From Amphiduros pacificus (lineage: Eukaryota; Annelida; Polychaeta; Phyllodocida; Hesionidae), in assembly GCA_949316495.1 (NCBI GenBank), contig OX439012.1, forward strand, positions 23,284,666-23,348,665: a stretch of DNA of 64,000 nucleotides, written 5' to 3'. This document shows, piece by piece, positions 47,691 to 61,210 of this stretch; positions within the stretch are counted from its first letter, which is position 1, and each line of letters begins with the position of its first letter. A model generated the notes under the pieces. The model was not told the DNA's origin. It worked only from the letters and a program-made list of their open reading frames with translations, and ran no database searches. A program made the translations under genes and the position numbers.

Positions 47691-50600
47691 TTATCCACCG
47701 ATGTCACAACATATACTCATGAATGATATCTAGATTTATAGGATCTCCAATTTAGAAAGAGATGCATGTATTTTAAGCCCATCAAGATATGATACCTGTC
47801 AGCATTTATTTACCTTTTTCTTTTGTGTTTCTTTCACTTGATCAATTTAAAGAGACATAATTCTGTATTCATATTCACGGTCACCTTGAATGCTTAAGAA
47901 TATTCCATAGTATTTTATGAGATAGCAATAACTACAGGACGATGTCTTGGTGGCTGGGTACATATGTTTGAAAGGACAGAGATTTGTTTGATATTTTTCT
48001 GTGGACGATATCAAAATGATCATATCATGTATCAAACATCAATTATTTCCTGAACAATTATGAAAATGAAGGGAATAAGGGCAAAATCAATATGACAAAG
48101 AAATATATATATTTTAGTTTGCCAATTCACCAGTAATTATTCTTATTGTATCCTATCAAAGATATTTATTCTACATTTCTCAAATTCCGTTTGATCAATA
48201 TAACATCTCTTCAATTGTTTTTAATTATTTAAATTCAACGGCTCTTAACTTTCCTTGGTATCTATAATTTATTTTATCACTACATGGTTCGTGTATTTCA
48301 ACAAAGACAATAAATCGCTTGTAGCCAGGACACTAAGTATGATAGATTGGATGAGGTAGCAATTCAGACATTTCTGCAACAGGAAGTCACAAACATACGC
48401 ACAGATACAGGAGCGTATCACGCAGCCGGAAATCGCTCCAATCCTCCCACTAGCCGGAAGCGGCAAGTGTTGGAGTAGGTCAGACAAAAATGTAATGATT
48501 ATCTGATCACGTTTGTATACATCTTTTATCGCCCATGGCATGTGCGCTCGGCACATTTGTGTGTGGTAATAAAGTCTAACAGTGAGTTTGAGTGTGTGGC
48601 TTTTCCAAAGTGACTTTTGATTATCTAAAAATAAAACTTTAGAGGAAAAAGTAGACCTTTACTTATTATATCTGTAAATTAAGATAACGGAACATATATG
48701 CATATTACAAGCTATTCTGGAGTATTTCTGAAATGGGTTGCATTCGTTTACATGAAGATCTCCATTGACGTATTTGTAATAATGTTGTTAGAATTGTATA
48801 AAAATGAATTTAAACCTCCCGTTCTAAACGTATGGAACCAAGAAAGGTTCGAGATCTTTTGCTCTACCAACTGGGCTAACATTGTATTCGCGATAAATGT
48901 ATTTACACATAGACAGGCCATTTGGGCTCTCCAGTTGTTTTGCTGAATGCAAGTATTGTATTTCATCTTCGTTTGTTTGTCAAATACTCTTATTTTGTTT
49001 TTGAAACCAGCTGTACACATGTACTTTTAGTGCGTGTTTTCTGGTAAGATGATAGCTTGAAGTTCTTTGAGAATAAATTGAAATGACTTTTCTGTCTGAC
49101 TTTCAATTGAACTGAGACATTGTTATAATAATACACATCCAAATGCGACTTGGGAATGTGTCAAATAAGAACAATGTTTTTAATACTTTTACAAATTCAG
49201 CAAAATAATGTAATAGCACTATTTGTCTTAATCATCGGTAATTATTTACTTTGTTAAGATAAAAAAAAACAAATGATTTTTTTTGTATCTAATATTTTAA
49301 CACAAGTTTTATTCCACTAGCTAGCGATTGGAAGGAGTCATATTGTAATAATACCACAAGTCTAGACACAATAGAGCACCTGAAGTGACATAGTATACTC
49401 CACATCGTGTGAAAGCATTGTCAATAGTCCTCTACAGGCATTTCTACCTCACTAGGAGACACAGGATTCCAGGCCAGGAATCTCATATAATACCTGGAAA
49501 CACACTGCCATTGACATCAGTACTTCTCCCCAGAAAGTCTCTCTGTCTTAAATAACACATAACATTAAGAGGTAAAAATAAATCACAAATATGTCTTGGA
49601 CATGTTCATGTCATTATCATGATAACAACTTATGATGGAGAAATATGATAGATTTTGTTGAAGCTTGGTTTATTATAAGTTTGGTCATTCGTTTAAAGTT
49701 AAGATGACATTCGGCCTGTTGTGAGACATAGTGGGTGGGATTGATAAACGGTGTATTATTGCATAACAATGCCATTATATCATATTAGCACACAGCGAAC
49801 CAAGTGGTGCTCTTCGTTGCAATTGTTTGCCAGAGATAATGGTTGACTTTACAACACCTGCTCGGCATGTGTCAGTGTGTGTGCATGAATGATTTATTGT
49901 GTGTAATTCTACTGCAAAATTGGTGTCAAAATCAACGCTGTTATTACATATTGTTTGGCGAACATTGTTTGAAATTACTCAATAAATATTAACCAATTTC
50001 TGTGATTATTTAGGTTTCAAATATATGGTATTATCCAAACATTAGGATTTTGTTTGTATTCAAATTACAGCGTACTATCATAATATATAATATCCAGTAT
50101 AACGTCCATCCTGCTGTGACGGGAAATGTTCAAATAACATCTAATTTCCCGTCTTTATGAAGTACAATTTAATGGGAGACAAAACGTTTATCGATTTGTC
50201 TATTATTTCCATTGTTATCCTGAAGAGAATCGAAGTAAACAACATGTTTTTTAATTTAGTTTCAAAGTCTTTTTTTCGAGTTTCGAGGTAATGGCATGTT
50301 ACTGGAATTAGAGTTCCCATTAGTAATGCTCTTGTCAAGGTCCATGAAGAATAACACCTTTAAATTTACTAATTAGCTACCTTGCAAGGAGAAATTTCAC
50401 AAAGGCGGAAACTGATTTTCATGTCAGCTTCTTATGTATCATGTTACCCGACTCAATATTTAATATAAGACCAATGTTTTTGAGCTCAAAAGTCGAGGAA
50501 TACGAGACAGTGAATGTGCCAGGCACATTTTACGAAATATCATATTTGAGCTGATTAAACATGGAAAAGAATAAACTAGGTTTGTTAGTGTGGAATGGCT

Positions 50601-52543
50601 CTTTTAAACAAGGTGTATCAACGTGTGCCAAATGACACATAAATGTGCTTGGAGATATGTTTTATGAACTATGATGAAGTACGCGTGCCATCTGAGATCC
50701 AGAATATGACTGAAATAATGATATATTACAAAAAGAAATGAGATGCACAACATGTTTCAAAACCAAACCATACAAAAACCTAAAAGGCCTAAAAGCTTTT
50801 GACATTTATAATAAGAAACTTTAAGTTAAAAGAAATGTCTTGCCTAAGTTGTTAATGTTCTAAGTAGCATTTCATTGTCAATCAGACTACAAATTACCAT
50901 TTTGCTATTTATATGATCGAAGGGCGATAATAGGATGTGCTTAGTGTCCAGTTGAAATTTAAATGTCTATCATTGACTATGCATTCTACAGAGTACGGTA
51001 ATTTGACATGGACAGGTCCTTTTATCATTAAATGTATTTGGAAGCCTTTACAAAAATTGAACCTCCTCTCTTAAGTGCATCTTCGGTATGGCACGATTTT
51101 GTGAAATTGCCTTCCAATTTGAAATGGTGAGCAAAAAAAGGATTTGTGTCATTTGTAGGTCTAACCAAAACAGGTTTGAGTTAAATTATCGGGTTGCTAT
51201 TCAACATATAAGCAGACAATGTGAATGTCTGAGAAATGACAGTTGTTGTTAAGGCGTCAGCCTCATTTTCAGGGCCATCATGTAAGTCATTATGGTTAAA
51301 TCCTACTGGAATCTTTCATTTCACAAGCCACTTCCCACAATGCCTCTGGAAATGACCTTAATTTAACAGCTTGGTTCAGGCAGCAAGGCAAGGGCATTAA
51401 TCAGAGGCAGGTGAATTAGTGAACTGCCGCCAATGATACAGACTGTGTGATATGGAGACGATGATTAATCTACCAATAGAAGTTCCAGTGAAAGACGAAT
51501 AGAGTTAGGCTTACTTCTTTTAACTTAAAGTTTCGTATTATAAATGTCAAAAGCTTTTAAGACTTTTTAAGGTTTCATGTGGTTTTGTTGTTGAAGCATG
51601 TTGCGTATCTCATTTCTTTGTAATATCAGTATTTCAGTCATATTCTGAATATGTATATATCAATATGATGAAAAATAAATCTCCAATAATGCTATTACAT
51701 TTATGTGTCAATAAGGAACGATCTAAAGCCTACAGGTGTATTCATTTCTCACACAAAGGATTTATTTGAACATAAATAAAACCTGTAGAAAATGATGTTA
51801 TTTACTCACTTATTTCTTATTTTTTTATAAGATTATCAAAAATATTACCTAAGTATAATTGCATCTTCATGTTTATGGAAATGTTTGTGTGAGACGTGAA
51901 CAATGTTGTGTCATAACAAAGAAGAGCAGGAAGTAATTAGCGATAACTGGCAATTTGAAAAAGGAAAGGGCGGCTCGTTATATATAATTGAATCTGTTTA
52001 CTCTTTAAAGGCATGCATTTGCTAACTAACCCTTTAATTATTTCTCTAACATTACTAGCTATAGGCTGTGTGTATTTCTTTTAATGTATATGTTATCAGA
52101 TATTACATCACTTTGTCCAGTCCACTATCATTCTGGTTTTTAGTTTAATATCAATGATACTAGTTAAAGAGAATGAAACGCACCTTAACCTAAGACTTTC
52201 TATTTAAGTGGGCGTTGAATGATGATTATCTCAAAAATGACCATTCCAACATGTGCTGCTTGATCTGTGATGAAGGACATCAACAGGATGTCCAGTACAA
52301 AGGTAACCCTCATCTGCAGCCAAGATAAGGTCATTGCTGGCTTTTACTTAATTGCAGATATGTTGGAATCAGACACGAACTTATATATGTGTACCATTAG
52401 AGGAACAGATTACCAGGTTTACGAGTGATTGTATGAATTTTGTAAGACAAATATACAGAGCAGCCGGTTCAATGAGTGTGTAGAACGCCAGGCCCAATAA
52501 TCACGCATCTGCAAAGTCTGAGTAAAACATCGACTTATAGCTA
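47691..52543. other. Unique sequence with one tRNA-like remnant
   Basis: No gene was recognised. A tRNA-like box A on the minus strand (complement of CCAACTGGGCTA at 48867-48878, followed by GTAGAGC) has no proper box B and is probably an eroded SINE head. The stretch 51240-51480 is less AT-rich and holds several homeodomain-type cores (see the findings). Confidence 0.45.
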
Positions 52544-52622
52544 TAGCATCTGTAGCAACCTGCCGATTGGGTCAATGAAGTTAATAGAACAACCCTAAAT
52601 CACCCTGATTTGATGTTTTACA
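52544..52622 (+). repeat. Dispersed repeat, copy 1 of a pair
   Basis: This stretch, containing AGCATCTGTAGCAACCTGCC and AACCCTAAATCACCCTGATT, recurs at 59386-59468 in the same orientation with about two substitutions and a small gap. The class is unknown. Confidence 0.9.
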
Positions 52623-53049
52623 TTTTATTTTTAAAAAATGAACAATTCTTTAGTAATCACTAATCAGGCACAAATGAATAAGTTATAGTATCCTTACAAG
52701 TAGCGACGATAAGAAAGAATAAACATATAATAAAGAAAGAACGATGTGAAACATAGTAACTGTCACATTTAATGATAAAAATATTAGATTCATGTACACA
52801 AGTATCAATACTCATAACTAATCATGTCAGACACTGAATCTATAGTGTTATTGACTGATGTCTAATACGCTAGTTAATATCTTGCGAGACCCCTAAAGCA
52901 GGAGCCCTACAAGAAGCCAGGCAAGAAGCCAGTCAAGAAGCCAGGTGAGCTTCTTCCAGCCGTTATATAGGATGAATACCGAGGCAGATATGGGATGAAG
53001 ACCAAGAAGGAGGTACATCCCAATAAAGTCTGAGTTTTAATTGGGTCTT
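52623..53049. other. Unique spacer with a 12-base triplication
   Basis: AAGAAGCCAG(GC/TC) occurs three times at about 52912-52947 and ends in CAG|GTGAGC, a donor-like sequence. The surrounding frame is closed by nearby stops and no acceptor is convincing. Confidence 0.5.
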
Positions 53050-54094
53050 AACAGCTCACCTTTCCTTCCTGTCCTGACACACCACTCTCCTTATTGCACC
53101 ACATGCTACCAGCTCACCTCTCCTCCCTGTGCTGACACACCACTCTCCTTATTGCACCACATGCTAACAGCTCACCTCTCCTCCCTGTGCTGACACACCA
53201 CTCTCCTTATTGCACCACATGCTACCAGCTCACCTCTCCTCCCTGTGCTGACACACCACTCTCCTTATTGCACCACATGCTAACAGCTCACCTCTCCTCC
53301 CTGTGCTGACACACCACTCTCCTTATTGCACCACATGCTACCAGCTCACCTCTCCTCCCTGTGCTGACACACCACTCTCCTTATTGCACCACATGCTACC
53401 AGCTCACCTCTCCTCCCTGTGCTGACACACCACTCTCCTTATTGCACCACATGCTAAAAGCTCACCTCTCCTCCCTGTACTGACACACCACTCTCCTTAT
53501 TGCACCACATGCTAACAGCTCACCTCTCCTCCCTGTGCTGACACACCACTCTCCTTATTGCACCACATGCTAACAGCTCACCTCTCCTCCCTGTGCTGAT
53601 ACACCACTCTTCTTATTGCACAACATGCTAACAGCTCACCTCTCCTCCCTGTGCTGACACACCACTCTCCTTATTGCACCACATGCTAACAGCTCACCAT
53701 TCCTCCCTATGCTGACAAACCACTCTCCTTATTGCACCACATGCTACCAGCTCACCTCTCCTCCCTGTGCTGACACACCACTCTCCTTATTGCACCACAT
53801 GCTAACAGCTCACCTCTCCTCCCTGTGCTGATACACCACTCTCCTTATTGCACCACATGCTACCAGCTCACCTCTCCTCCCTGTGCTGACACACCACTCT
53901 CCTTATTGCACCACATCCTAACAGCTCACCTCTCCTCCCTGTGCTGACACACCACTCTCCTTATTGCACCACATCCTAACAGCTCACCTCTCCTCCCTGT
54001 GCTGACACACCACTCTCCTTATTGCACCACATGCTAACAGCTCACCTCTCCTCCCTGTGCTGACACACCACTTTCCTTATTGCACCACATGCTA
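53050..54094 (+). repeat. 58-base satellite, 18 copies
   Basis: The unit contains CAGCTCACCTCTCCTCCCTG, TGCTGACACACCACTCTCCT and TATTGCACCACATGCTA. Eighteen copies fill 1045 bases with few differences: GCTAACAG/GCTACCAG alternate, and rare changes (GATACACC, ATCCTAAC) mark individual units. It is pyrimidine-rich on this strand and GC-richer than the surroundings. Confidence 0.97.
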
Positions 54095-55932
54095 GTATAG
54101 ATACATGTACTTAACAATTTAGATCTAAATGCTGCTAACTTGGACCAGGTTTGAGTGCTAAAGTATTGATATTTACGATAGAACAGATCTCACCGGGATA
54201 TATAATTTTAAAGTCCTTGATACTATGTTGTTCCGCAACTGTCAGTTTGCACAGCACCGTTCTATGTTCTTATCAATGTACGTTTGAATGCTGCGAACCT
54301 GGGCTTATTGCGAGTGCTCGCGCTTTATAACCGTTATATATTATTTCAAAGAGTCCCGGATGCAGTTTTCATTTTGCAACTCCTTGAAACTAATTTTGAA
54401 TGTGTGTGCTATTGGCGTCTATTATGTAGTATTGCATATTCATGTTCGAATATATCAGCGGTTTACCGCATTCAGAATTTCCATCTTTTATCTGAGGACT
54501 CACATTTTTGCAACAGTGGTATTGAATTATTTCGCATTAACGGTTTCCTTTCTATAATAAATAACAGCAGGTTTCTTGTTACACGATAGCCTGAATTTTG
54601 AGAAACACTAAGACAGAGATTGTTGTTTTGAAAGAACAAATAATTATTATTTAAGATATGTTTTTTTTCTCTCAGAAACATTTAGACGTAGACTGTTGTT
54701 CACAAAAAAAAACGAATAATGACATAACTTCAGTTAAGTTTTTTTGTAATTTCTATGCCAAATGTCCTTGAGGTGGTCTGTCGGCAGAATCTGCATATGA
54801 TTTCATATGATTTCTCAAACACAATTGTGCCGACAATTCTGAAATATTCTGTAACCTCATATAAAGGAATGGTAAGATATCACTTTAGGCGTTGGGTGGT
54901 TTTTATCATAAGCATTTTTTTTTCAATTTTCCACGTGCTATATACATGTATTTAGTTCAAAGAGATTTCGGCACATCACACTATCCTTCTTACACATATA
55001 TATATCTACTCTGAAAACATATTTTTTAATAACAACAAGTCTAGTCAATGTATAGATATATTTGCTCATTAAAACTAATTAATGAGAACATATAAAGTGT
55101 AAAATATTCATTGATATGCATGTAATGTAGACGTTTACTGGTAATAGTAAATCTCTACTGATCTGAATTCCTATTTTACGGCGACAACGATTAATCATTC
55201 CGTTTGATACGATTAGACATTTTAATCATATTTTAATTGATTTCTCTAACAGAAGCGATGAACTTTTCCGATGAAGATAGAAATTTAATTGGATGATAAA
55301 TTAACCTGCAGTCTCCAATGAAGTAAAATTAATTTCTGATCATTTAGATTCACTTAGGAATGGCAAAGATGAAGAAATAGCCGTATGCCTTGCTGACTTC
55401 GGTTTAATCTCAATATGGTTTCATCTAATTGTCGGTATCTATTCGCTGAGCTTGAGGCGCCATGCTCAGCCTAATGCGTATATAATTCTACTAATTTAAC
55501 CATTTAAGAAATTAGCCATTTTGTTTTCCTTCCTCAACTTTTGAAATGGATCAATTTGTTTATCTTTATTCCAAAGATGCCTCTTTGCATGCTTAAGATT
55601 GCAAGACAATCCTTTCAGTATCAGAGCATTGCCAGAATTGCAAACACTAATCTAAACTTTCAAATGCTATTATATGATCACAAATGGTAAGGATATTCTA
55701 TTTATGAAATCATACTTATTTATCTCAATACTAAATGTAAGATACCCAAAGGAAATGGTTAGCAACAGGTCTAGATACATCAGATATGATAAAACTGGTT
55801 TATTAAAAAAACATGTTTCAATTCTATCACTGTGCCACATGCAAACTCTATCCAATGTTTTTCTTAAATCATGTATGTAGTTTAGATATTCCTTTAGTCT
55901 GGCATCATATTTGAAAACAAATTTACTAAAAG
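54095..55932. other. Unique AT-rich sequence
   Basis: Overlapping short frames at 54284-54589 have no recognisable domain. No other structure was seen. Confidence 0.45.
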
Positions 55933-56363
55933 GCTCCTGAATTTGTAATAAGTTAACACATACGCACCTGAATTAGTAACAAGTTGATTAATACGCAACT
56001 GGATTATTAACTTTTAACTAATATACACCCGAGTTAGTAACAAGTTAACTTACACGCACCTGAATTAGTAACAAGTTGACTAATACGCACCTGAATTAGT
56101 AACAAGTTGACTAATACGCACCTGAATTAGTAACAAGTTAACTTAATAACAAGTTGACTAATACGCACCTGAGTTAGTAACAAGTTAACTTACACGCACC
56201 TGAATTAGTAACAAGTTGACTAATACGCACCTGAATTAGTAACAAGTTGACTAATACACACCTGAATTAGTAACAAGTTAACTAATGCGCACCTGAATTA
56301 GTAACAAGTTAACTAATACGCACCTGAATTAGTAACAAGTTAACTAATACGCACCTGAATTAA
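55933..56363 (+). repeat. 31-base minisatellite, about 14 copies
   Basis: The unit contains ACGCACCTGAATTAGTAACA and AGTTGACTAAT. The left end is diverged. One unit (near 56130-56150) is partly deleted and others alternate GTTGACT/GTTAACT. Confidence 0.95.
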
Positions 56364-57040
56364 CTCATGTTCCCACGTGACGTATTGGGCTTACTGTCGA
56401 TATTATGTACGCACTTCTATGTGAACTGGCTATCGTATTATCAGGATGTGTACGAATCAGTATCATATGTTGAAAATCAATCTCAAAAAGTGAAATTAAA
56501 CTTTTCCAAAAGTGCTACTCTTGCATAAGTATTGGTTATGCACTTTTATAATATTTCATGTAGGCTGCATTTAGAACATGATAACAAATATAAAAAATAG
56601 TGTGATATTACAAATGCAAGAACAACAACAATGGTCTGGACGATGTATACAGGATATCTATAACTGAAAACCTCAGAGAGTGTGACGTACCAACCGAGAC
56701 TAATCCCAATTGTTAAGTTAATCTGACAGTTCTTAAAGCAATATCAGAATGCAGAACAGGCGAGATAATCCAATTTGTGATCTTTTTAAGAAGTCTCTTA
56801 TGAAAAAAATCGACGTCATTTGATTTGACAAACTTCTCAATGCTGCTAACTTAACAAAGGCATTTCGTTTTTTACTGAAGATGGAGAAACTGGTGGTTCA
56901 GAAATGGAAAAGCAAGGTGGATCATGAGATATGCTAATTGGTTATCATGATAAATGCTAATTTGAGAAACCTTTACATTGTAGAATACGTTAATTTGGGA
57001 AAAAGATGTTTCGTGGGATTTGATAATTCATTTGAAACGG
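56364..57040. other. Unique spacer grading into the next array
   Basis: Degenerate units with ATGCTAATT appear from about 56920 and lead into the large array. No gene was recognised. Confidence 0.5.
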
Positions 57041-59037
57041 TGCTTCATGAGATATGCTTATGGGGGAAACGGTGCTTCATGGGATATGCTAATTAAGGAC
57101 ACGGTGCTTCATGGGATATGCTAATTAAGGAAATGGTGCTTCATGGGATATGATAATTAGGGAAAACGGTGCTTCATGGGATATGCTAATTAGGGAAAAT
57201 GGTGCTTCATGGGATATGCTAATTAAGGAAACGGGGCTTTATGGGATATGCTAAGTAAGGAAACGGTGCTTCATGGGATATGCTAATTAAGGAAATGGTG
57301 CTTCATGGGATATGCTAATTAGGGAAAATGGTGCTTCATGGGATATGCTAATTAAGGAAACGGTGCTTTATGGGATATGCTAAGTAAGGAAACGGTGCTT
57401 CATGGGATATGCTAATTAAGGAAATGGTGCTTCATGGGATATGCTAATTAGGGAAACGGTGCTTCATGAGATATATTTATTAAGGAAATGGTGCTTTATG
57501 GGATATGCTCACGGGGGAAATGGCGCTTTATGGGATATGCTAATTAGGGAAACGGTGCTTCATGGGATATGCTAATTAAGGAAATGGTGCTTCATGGGAT
57601 ATGATAATTAGGGAAAACGGTGCTTCATGGGATATGCTAATTAGGGAAAATGGTGCTTCATGGGATATGCTAATTAAGGAAACGGGGCTTTATGGGATAT
57701 GCTAAGTAAGGAAACGGTGCTTCATGGGATATGCTAATTAAGGAAATGGTGCTTCATGGGATATGCTAATTAGGGAAAATGGTGCTTCATGGGATATGCT
57801 AATTAAGGAAACGGTGCTTTATGGGATATGCTAAGTAAGGAAACGGTGCTTCATGGGATATGCTAATTAAGGAAATGGTGCTTCATGGGATATGCTAATT
57901 AGGGAAACGGTGCTTCATGAGATATGTTTATTAAGGAAATGGTGCTTTATGGGATATGCTCACGGGGGAAATGGCGCTTTATGGGATATGCTAATTAGGG
58001 AAACGGTGCTTCATGAGATATGCTAATTAAGGACACAGTGCTTCATGGGATATGCTAATTAAGGAAATGGTGCTTCATGGGATATGCTAATTAAGGACAC
58101 GGTGCTTCATGGGATATGCTAATTAAGGAAATGGTGCTTCATGGGATATGATAATTAGGGAAAACGGTGCTTCATGGGATATGCTAATTAGGGAAAATGG
58201 TGCTTCATGGGATATGCTAATTAAGGAAACGGGGCTTTATGGGATATGCTAAGTAAGGAAACGGTGCTTCATGGGATATGCTAATTAAGGAAATGGTGCT
58301 TCATGGGATATGCTAATTAGGGAAAATGGTGCTTCATGGGATATGCTAATTAAGGAAACGGTGCTTTATGGGATATGCTAAGTAAGGAAACGGTGCTTCA
58401 TGGGATATGCTAATTAAGGAAATGGTGCTTCATGGGATATGCTAATTAGGGAAACGGTGCTTCATGAGATATGTTTATTAAGGAAATGGTGCTTTATGGG
58501 ATATGCTCACGGGGGAAATGGCGCTTTATGGGATATGCTAATTAGGGAAACGGTGCTTCATGGGATATGCTAATTAAGGAAATGGTGCTTCATGGGATAT
58601 GATAATTAGGGAAAACGGTGCTTCATGGGATATGCTAATTAGGGAAAATGGTGCTTCATGGGATATGCTAATTAAGGAAACGGGGCTTTATGGGATATGC
58701 TAAGTAAGGAAACGGTGCTTCATGGGATATGCTAATTAAGGAAATGGTGCTTCATGGGATATGCTAATTAAGGACACGGTGCTTCATGGGATATGCTAAT
58801 TAAGGAAATGGTGCTTCATGGGATATGCTAATTAAGGAAATGGTGCTTCATGGGATATGCTAATTAAGGACACGGTGCTTCAAGGGATATGCTAATTAAG
58901 GAAATGGTGCTTTATGGGATATGCTAATTAAGGAAATGGTGCTTCATGGGATATGCTAATTAAGGAAACGGTGCTTCATGGGATATGCTAATTTATTGGA
59001 ACAGGTGCACCATGGGATATGCCAATTTGGGAAAACT
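57041..59037 (+). repeat. 32-base satellite with 451-base higher-order repeats
   Basis: About 62 monomers contain CATGGGATATGCTAATTAAG and GAAATGGTGCTT. Marker variants repeat at a fixed distance. GATAATTAGGGAAAACGG occurs at 57152, 57603, 58150 and 58601, spaced 451, 547 and 451. CACGGGGGAAATGGCG occurs at 57510, 57961 and 58508, spaced 451 and 547. The 96-base excess in the middle interval equals three extra monomers. The array is therefore a multi-monomer block of about 14 units copied several times with almost no divergence between blocks. Each monomer carries TAATTA or a close variant. Confidence 0.96.
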
Positions 59038-59385
59038 AATTGGAATATGCTAAGTAAGGTTAACAGTATATACTAATTATGAATTAAATTTGATATGTCT
59101 GTGGGGCTTTATTCTCATTACTATTGAATCTTCAGAGAGGCACTGAAGGGATACACAATGTTTTCAGTCATGGAATCTCGTGTATGATAGACAAAGAAGG
59201 GTTCAATCTATCCGATGATTTGGACACCAGAACGGAGTACCAAAAAAACAGGAAACAATTACGATGCATAATGGGATGTGATTGTTAGAGAAAATTGTAC
59301 CTTTATGTGTCAAAGAAACCTCATCTCAGAGTCGCACTGGTTCCTTAGTTTCTCCCAAAATAGAGGGTAGAATCATATCGACTGA
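59038..59385. other. Unique spacer
   Basis: No gene was recognised. Confidence 0.45.
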
Positions 59386-59468
59386 TAGCATCTGTAGCAA
59401 CCTGCCGATTGTGTCAATGAAGTTAATAGAACAACCCTAAATCACCCTGATTTGATGTTTAACATTTT
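59386..59468 (+). repeat. Dispersed repeat, copy 2 of a pair
   Basis: This is the second copy of the stretch at 52544-52622, 6.84 kb away in direct orientation. The three-array block at 53-59 kb lies between the copies. Confidence 0.9.
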
Positions 59469-60299
59469 TAAAGAATGAATTTACCAAATATATATATATA
59501 TATATACATTTTTTTTAATAACACAAACAAAAAACATTTTAACAAAAAGATTTTGAAGGAGGTAAAAAGAAACATGAATTGACAGAATGTTTTCATCCCA
59601 AATGATGGCCTACTCAGTTGATGTTTTTTGTCTGATGGAGTAAAGTGTTATCTTGCAAGGCCACATATCCCCAGTGCAAATCGGCCCTTGTGGTTTGGTG
59701 ACAGCAGCATCGCCACTCACTTACACAAGAACTAACACACTTGTTTGTACGGCCCACTGGAAGTCATTGATGTTTAGTGACGCTCTTCTTGCTTGAGATT
59801 AAAACTAGCTCTATTTATTGGGTAGACAGGTTTTTTTCATTTTTGATTTTGCGATTCGGTAATCGTTAAAATGCTCTATCAAAATTTAATGACATTTATT
59901 TAAAATGTATGAAAGTGTAATTTAAAAATATTTAATTTAACTAATGTCTCGTGAAATGTCAGCTTCATCCGATAAATCCAGGAAATTACCAGATCAGATT
60001 CTCCTAAGTCCATGTTTTGTAAGTTGGATTTCTAAAGCATTTGCTTTTTAATACATTAAAATTGGACAAAGAATGTTCATATTAGGGGTATCGATAAGAG
60101 GACAATTTTCTCATATTTGCACATTTGTTACATTGCTCATTACAGGTATGTAAATCAATATTAAAAAGATATCAAAGCCGGACTTGCATACGGCAGGACT
60201 AACTGATCAGATGATGTTCAATGTATTTTTATATTTAATCTCAAATATGGTCTTAACTAAAGCATAATACCTAATATATGCCATCAAATTAAAAAAAAT

Positions 60300-60308
60300 C
60301 ATATATAT

Positions 60309-60356
<48 letters not shown>

Positions 60357-60361
60357 TGTGT
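60300..60361. repeat. Compound (TA)n(TG)n microsatellite
   Basis: An AT run of about 25 bases is followed by about 18 TG dinucleotides with one interruption. Confidence 0.95.
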
Positions 60362-61210
60362 TTGAAAAAGGTATATGCAAACTCTTATTTCAATCACGCA
60401 TGATCTGCAAGAGAAATCAAAAGACAACACATATTTTCCTTTTTTTCTTTGTTAGAAAGATTTAAATAGAAGTGGTGGTCAATGTAATGTTCTCTGCCTC
60501 ATTACCAATCAAAACATAACTGCAAACTTTGTCTCTTTGTTTATATACCCACCCAAATGACATTACGTATCTAATAATGGAACAGTAATGAGAAATGGAT
60601 ACTGGGGCTAAAGAGAGAGGGAGGGGAACAAAAATGACATCTTAATCCTATTTAGATAGAATCAGGCATGTTTTTTTTCAATGATGTTAATGATGATAAA
60701 GACAAATAAATATCATTTATTCATTTGCATTTTGACAAACTCTGTTCTTAATAATTGGAATCTTTGAAAAAGGCATCGAATGAAATACATTTTAAATCAG
60801 TGCATAGTCAATTACTGGGACATAATCATAGCCCAGTGTAAAAGAATAGTGCCATTGGAGTGCCATTGTACATTTCACAAGAATTGTACAGATATTACTT
60901 GAAAATTAAATGGATACGTGTATTCAATTCTAACAACATACATTTAGAGTGTAGTCCTCTCAAAGGTACATTAATTAAGCACACAGACAGCATAATTATG
61001 TCATATTTATAGAAATAAATCGTATCAAATTCAATCACATTAGGCAATGATAGATCTTCCCATCCACAATATTGGGCCTATTAACACTGATGAACAATGA
61101 TGATTTGGGTAATTTTTCCAATCATTGAATACAGACACCCCCGTCATTTTCGAAGTTATGATTAGTGTGAATGACGTGCAGGTATTATTATCTGGGACAT
61201 AAGAAGTAAG

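Noticed and set aside
52890-52960. Lysine-proline repeat exon ending in a splice donor
   Set aside because: The 12-base triplication reads KKPG-KKPV-KKPG and ends in CAG|GTGAGC, but an in-frame stop lies shortly upstream and no acceptor with a pyrimidine tract is present.
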